This document shows, in pieces, positions 60,281-64,000 of a DNA stretch of 64,000 bases; the first letter of the stretch is position 1; each line of letters begins with the position of its first letter. The stretch comes from Halostagnicola kamekurae (lineage in GTDB: Archaea; Halobacteriota; Halobacteria; Halobacteriales; Natrialbaceae), in assembly GCF_900116205.1 (NCBI RefSeq), contig NZ_FOZS01000001.1:434001-498000 (forward strand). The letters are read 5' to 3'. The position numbers and the translations under genes were made by a program. The notes under the pieces are model-generated. The model had not been told where the DNA came from. It was given only the letters and a program-made list of their open reading frames with translations, and ran no database searches.

Positions 60281-61765
60281 ATGGGAAGCAGGTCATCTAT
60301 CCCGGACCCCCGTTCGCCCCTCGGTCGTTCCTCGACCTCGAGTAGTCGCCCCTATACCGCATCTGCAGCCCTCCTGACCGCGCTCTTCGTGTTCGTCGTC
60401 CCGTCGGTTGCTATCGTGACGGACTTCTCCGTTTTTCGGTTGCTCGTCGCGGCGGTTCTCGCGTACGCCCTCGCGGTATATTGGCTGGACGCCGCCTTCG
60501 AGGGAGCCTGTGCGGCGGTTATCGTCCTCGCGGTCTTCAATATAACCGCCTCCGCGGTCGTTCCCGTCACCGGCGGCCGCTCCGTCCGCATCGTCGACGT
60601 ACTGCTCGTTGGGACGCTGTGCTGGCTACTCGCCCGCCGCCAGTACGCGCCCTTCTCGAGCCTCCGAAAGAGCGGTCGGCTGATCGTCGCCTTCTTCCTG
60701 ATTTTCGTCCTCTGGACGTTTCTCGCGGGCGTCGTCGGGAACGGCCCCTCGAGCGAAGCGGCGTTTCTGTACGCTCGAGCACAGTTCCGATACGGGCTGT
60801 TGTGCGTGACGGCGGCCCTGCTCGTCGAGACGACGGATGTCCGCTCCGTCCTTTATCCGCTCGTCGTCGCGCTCGGCGGTTCGCTCGCGTTCGCCGTCGA
60901 CGAGATATTCTCCGGCGCGAGCGGGTATCCGAGCCACTTCGGCGCTCTCGGGACGACGCTGCAGGGAATCTGGCCGACGCCGTCGCTCACGTCGTTTCCG
61001 GTCGATTCGTCGATTCTCTACGCCGGCCCGCCGGTCGGTCAGAATCGGATCGTGGTCGGGATGGCGATCTTTTTCGTCCCGCTGGTCGTCGCGGCGGTGG
61101 CACGCTCGCGACTGCACCCGGCGCTTTCGGTCGCCGGCGTACTCGGCGTCGTGAGCGTTCTTGCCAGCACGGCGGATTCGGCGTATATCGCCCTGTGTGT
61201 TGCGATCGCGGTCGTCGCGGTCTACTGGTGTCACGTCGTTCTCGGACGCTACGGGCTGTCTCGAGCCCAGTCGCTGTTCCTCCCGCTGTCGATGCTCGTC
61301 GGGGCGATCGCGATCCTCTGGGGAATCGGCGCGATCGCGGCCGGACGAGAGGAGATTTTGTTCGTCCAGACGAATCATCTGGGCGTCCGCCTGCGAGAGT
61401 ATGCGGTCGCCGTCGACGTCGCCGCCCGGTATCCGCTGTTCGGGGTCGGTGGGGGCGAAAACTTCGAACGGCTGATGGACCGACGGTGGGGCGTCCACAA
61501 CCTGTTTCTGGCGAATCTGGTCGCGACGGGCGTTCCGGGCTTTCTGGCGTACGTGTTTTCCGTGATAGGTGCAACCTGGCTCTGTGTCGAACGACTCCTG
61601 CGGTCTGGCCTCGACGAGCGGTGGATCTGGGTCGGTGTCCTCGCCGCCGTGCTCGGATTCTACGCGTACGCGTTCTGGACGATCGCGTTCCAGCGGGAGA
61701 CGCTGAACGCGGTCTACTGGATACTCGTCGGGACCACGATCGGGGCCTCGTGGGGAGGTCAGTGA
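60281..61765 (+). CDS. Wzy/O-antigen-ligase-like polymerase
   Basis: A 494-residue polytopic membrane protein with ten or more helices. The region GVGGGENFERLMDRRWGVHNLFLANLVATGVPG is given here in parts: VGGGENFERL and VHNLFLANLVATG resemble the Wzy_C loop, with a conserved HN in front of a helix. Such proteins polymerise or ligate lipid-linked repeat units on the outer face of the membrane. ATG 60281 is chosen over the frame opening at 60209. Confidence 0.82.
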   Translation: MGSRSSIPDPRSPLGRSSTSSSRPYTASAALLTALFVFVVPSVAIVTDFSVFRLLVAAVLAYALAVYWLDAAFEGACAAVIVLAVFNITASAVVPVTGGRSVRIVDVLLVGTLCWLLARRQYAPFSSLRKSGRLIVAFFLIFVLWTFLAGVVGNGPSSEAAFLYARAQFRYGLLCVTAALLVETTDVRSVLYPLVVALGGSLAFAVDEIFSGASGYPSHFGALGTTLQGIWPTPSLTSFPVDSSILYAGPPVGQNRIVVGMAIFFVPLVVAAVARSRLHPALSVAGVLGVVSVLASTADSAYIALCVAIAVVAVYWCHVVLGRYGLSRAQSLFLPLSMLVGAIAILWGIGAIAAGREEILFVQTNHLGVRLREYAVAVDVAARYPLFGVGGGENFERLMDRRWGVHNLFLANLVATGVPGFLAYVFSVIGATWLCVERLLRSGLDERWIWVGVLAAVLGFYAYAFWTIAFQRETLNAVYWILVGTTIGASWGGQ

Positions 61766-61915
61766 CGACCGGTGCCAGACGCCGCGTTCTCCCGGGAAAT
61801 TTGTGTCAGTCCGCAAATCGAAGTCCTTTTCAATACCTCATACGCAGCGAAATTATGGCCGCTCGAGAGACGCCGCTCGTGAGAGACTGACTCCGCGATC
61901 CGTTCCACTCGATCA

Positions 61916-63031
61916 ATGTCACCGAACACAGCAACCGACGACGCGGTCAACGTTCTGCAGGTGTGTACGTACTACTACCCGTTTACCGGCGGTATACAGA
62001 ACGTCGTTGAGAGTCTGGTTACCGGAATCGACTCCGTCCGGTTTCGCATTCTCGCCTCACAGCCCCGCGGACGCCCCAGCGTCGACGAGGTCGACGGAAC
62101 GACGGTCGTCCGGGCCGGGAGTCTTGGCGCCGTCGCGTCGACGCCGATCAGCCCGACGTTTCCGTATCTGCTACGGAAACAACTCGAGTGGGCTGACGTC
62201 GTTCACTACCACCTGCCGTTTCCGCTCGGTCCAGTCAGTCACCTGCTCAATCGAGCGGCCGTTCCGGTCGTCGTGACGTTTCACGACGACATCATCGACA
62301 AGGAGCCGTTCGTCTATCCGTACAACCGGGTGCTCGATCGGTTCCTCCGCGGGGTCGATACTATCATCGTCTCCTCGCCGAACATGCGAGACGAGTGCGC
62401 TCGCATTTCGAAATTCTCGGCGAAAACGACGGTGATCCCGCTCGGGATCGACGTCGACGAGACGTCGGTCGAGCCCCGGACCCGCGAGGGAACGAGGCTC
62501 CTGTTCGTCGGTCGACTGGTGGAGTTCAAGGGCGTCGAATACCTCATCTCTGCGATGCGGAACCTCGACGCGTCGCTTTCGATCGTCGGAAAAGGTCCCG
62601 CTCGAGAGAGTCTCGAGCGACACGCCGAGGCAGAAGGCGTCTCGCAGAAAGTGACGTTCGAGGGCTTCGTCTCAGACGAGCGATTGGAGCAGTTGTACCG
62701 CGACGCGGACGTCTTCGTCCTGCCGTCGGCGGGCGAAAACGAATCGTTCGGCATCGTCCAACTCGAGGCGATGAGCCACGGACTGCCGGTCATCAACACG
62801 GCGCTTCCGACCGGCGTCCCCTTCGTGAGCGTCGACGGGGAGACCGGCCTCACCGTCGACCCGGGCGAACCAGACCAGATCGCCGACGCCGCCAGAACGC
62901 TGTTCGAAGACGACAATCGGTATCGTCGCTATTCGGCCAACGCACAGCGTCGCGTTATCTCGAAGTTCGACGAGCAGGAGATGCTCGAGCAAACCGCCGA
63001 CGTCTATCGAGACGTGCTAGAGCGCGCGTGA
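61916..63031 (+). CDS. Glycosyltransferase family 4
   Basis: A 371-residue GT-B fold enzyme. N-terminal half: LQVCTYYYPFTGGIQNVVESL, VVHYHLPFPLGPVSHLL. C-terminal half: LLFVGRLVEFKGVEYLISA, GKGPARESLERH and GENESFGIVQLEAMSHGLPVI, the donor-binding E-x7-E pattern of GT4. It adds a sugar to the lipid-linked glycan on the cytoplasmic side. Confidence 0.94.
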   Translation: MSPNTATDDAVNVLQVCTYYYPFTGGIQNVVESLVTGIDSVRFRILASQPRGRPSVDEVDGTTVVRAGSLGAVASTPISPTFPYLLRKQLEWADVVHYHLPFPLGPVSHLLNRAAVPVVVTFHDDIIDKEPFVYPYNRVLDRFLRGVDTIIVSSPNMRDECARISKFSAKTTVIPLGIDVDETSVEPRTREGTRLLFVGRLVEFKGVEYLISAMRNLDASLSIVGKGPARESLERHAEAEGVSQKVTFEGFVSDERLEQLYRDADVFVLPSAGENESFGIVQLEAMSHGLPVINTALPTGVPFVSVDGETGLTVDPGEPDQIADAARTLFEDDNRYRRYSANAQRRVISKFDEQEMLEQTADVYRDVLERA

Positions 63032-63089
63032 ATCCGGACCGACCACTCGTCTCGAGCGCCCCTCGCTGGTCCTCCTGCCGGGATTCCCC

Positions 63090-63103
63090 GAGTTATTATA
63101 CGC
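63090..63103 (+). promoter_or_regulatory. Putative promoter of the last membrane gene
   Basis: GAGTTATTATACGCC holds a TTATTATA TATA box about 28 bases before the ATG at 63126, consistent with a leaderless message. Confidence 0.5.
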
Positions 63104-63125
63104 CACTCACGTAGACACGCCCCGA

Positions 63126-64000
63126 ATGGGAGTGCTGGCGACCGTCGTCGTGGCGTGTCTGTTCGCGCTGGTTAGCCGACACCGTTCGCGGGTCTATCGA
63201 TACGCCGGCGGCGTCGCGCTCGCGGGGCACGTTTTCGTCGCCGTCGCCGTCGTTCCCCGGCTTCCCTACCAGTGGGACGTTCCGCTCTTTCACGAGAACG
63301 CGATGCGAATACTCGCCGGCGGCGAGACGGCGCCGCTGTCGGTCCTCGACGCCTTCGGGACGGTTCAGGCGCTCGTATACGCGCTCTTCGGCGCCGATCC
63401 GACGACGCTCGCGATCGTCAACGGACTGTTCGCGGTGCTCATCCCGCTCCCCGCGTGCTATCTCGCCGATCGGCTCTACGGGTCGCTCGAGTCGACTGAC
63501 GGCCTCCTGCTCGCCTTGCTTTTTCTCCCCGCCCCGTTCGTGTTCAACAGCCTCCCCATGCGCGACGCGCTGTCGACGCTGCTCGCGCTGGCGCTGATCG
63601 CGCTCGTCGTTCGGGTTCTCGTCGACGGCCGGTACTGGTCGGCGCCCGCTCTGCCGCCGCTCTGGGGGATGTTGTTCCTGCTTCGGGAGGAACTCGCCCT
63701 GCTCATCCTCCTAGGGGCCGCCGGGTCGATTCTCGTCGCGGTGGCCACGGAACTCACCGGTGGACGACTCTCGCTCGCGTCGCTCTCGCTGGTCGCGACC
63801 CCGATCGGCCTCGCCGGATTCGCGTTGTTCTCCCGGCTGTTCCCGGTCGACATCCTCAACGCTCGACTGCAGTACCGGTCTGTGGGCGGGGCGGCCTACC
63901 TCGAGCCCATGCACTACGAGTCGTGGTTCGACGTGGTTCTCGCCGCGCCGGTCCGCGCGATCTACTTCCAGTTCGCGCCGTTTCCGCTCCACGTCGATTC
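63126..64000 (+). CDS. Polytopic membrane protein, GT-C-like, cut by window end
   Basis: The frame from ATG 63126 stays open to the window end, giving 291 residues without a stop. Hydrophobic helices are frequent (MGVLATVVVACLFALVS, LVYALFGADPT onward, LLLALLFLPAPFVFNSLP, LSTLLALALIALVVRVLV). Short loops with QWDVPLFHENA and MRDALSTLL resemble dolichyl-phosphate-mannose-type or EpsG-like membrane glycan enzymes, where an Asp in the first loop is catalytic. Assignment is tentative because the C-terminus is missing. Strand and position fit the polysaccharide locus. Confidence 0.65.
   Translation, partial: MGVLATVVVACLFALVSRHRSRVYRYAGGVALAGHVFVAVAVVPRLPYQWDVPLFHENAMRILAGGETAPLSVLDAFGTVQALVYALFGADPTTLAIVNGLFAVLIPLPACYLADRLYGSLESTDGLLLALLFLPAPFVFNSLPMRDALSTLLALALIALVVRVLVDGRYWSAPALPPLWGMLFLLREELALLILLGAAGSILVAVATELTGGRLSLASLSLVATPIGLAGFALFSRLFPVDILNARLQYRSVGGAAYLEPMHYESWFDVVLAAPVRAIYFQFAPFPLHVD

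Overview
The window is a stretch of chromosome from a halophilic archaeon (class Halobacteria). The evidence is archaeal information-processing genes (aIF2 gamma, Rpo7/Spt4, S19e, S24e, S27ae, a Kae1-Bud32 fusion, class I lysyl-tRNA synthetase), high GC content, strongly acidic proteins, twin-arginine and lipobox exports, and many families known only from haloarchaea. Several gene contents (PitA, DUF7123, ThiDN, Nuo CD fusion) fit Natrialbaceae-like or Haloferax-like relatives, but the genus cannot be fixed from this sequence alone.

Layout. 0.1-5 kb: an AAA+ ATPase with a His-rich tail, a DUF2237 protein, an MBL-fold hydrolase, a secreted protein and a DUF5787-like protein. 5.2-8.2 kb: the compact eif2g-PIN-rpo7-spt4-dpcK operon. 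8.3-16.9 kb: a geranylgeranyl-reductase-family flavoprotein, a hicBA toxin-antitoxin pair, a YgfZ/GcvT-like protein, small haloarchaeal proteins, the heme protein PitA, and a PadR regulator interrupted by an in-frame stop. 16.9-19.6 kb: an AT-richer graveyard with a decayed ISH6-like transposase placed beside an IS630-like fragment, plus a small secreted cysteine-containing peptide. 19.6-31 kb: two site-2 proteases, pyrH-lysS, MoaE, thiL, S19e, PDCD5, a PP-loop protein and hisS. 31-39 kb: an asparagine-synthetase-like protein that lacks its glutaminase cysteine, then rps24e-rps27ae-kae1/bud32, a MazF-type toxin with an HTH partner, and an isolated NuoCD-type gene divergent from a Bat-like HTH regulator. 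39-46 kb: ITPase, PIN-like and lipoprotein genes, then an AT-richer segment with an amidohydrolase. 46-54 kb: PurM-like gene, thiDN, a tRNA-binding OB fold, mutS-mutL and cheR. 55-64 kb: a surface polysaccharide locus (sulfatase, ABC exporter, sugar-phosphate transferase, Wzy-like polymerase, GT4 glycosyltransferase and a polytopic membrane protein cut by the window end).

How the genes relate. The translation/transcription cluster that is usually contiguous in euryarchaea (eif2g...spt4, rps24e, rps27ae, kae1) appears here in two blocks 25 kb apart. The most interesting regulatory signal is a 6-4-6 palindrome, TTTAGG-N4-CCTAAA. It occurs perfectly in front of the sugar-phosphate transferase gene and the asparagine-synthetase-like gene, and in degenerate form in front of the ABC exporter gene. 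It resembles operators of DtxR/IdeR-type metal regulators and would tie two distant loci into one regulon.

No rRNA, tRNA or CRISPR array was recognised.
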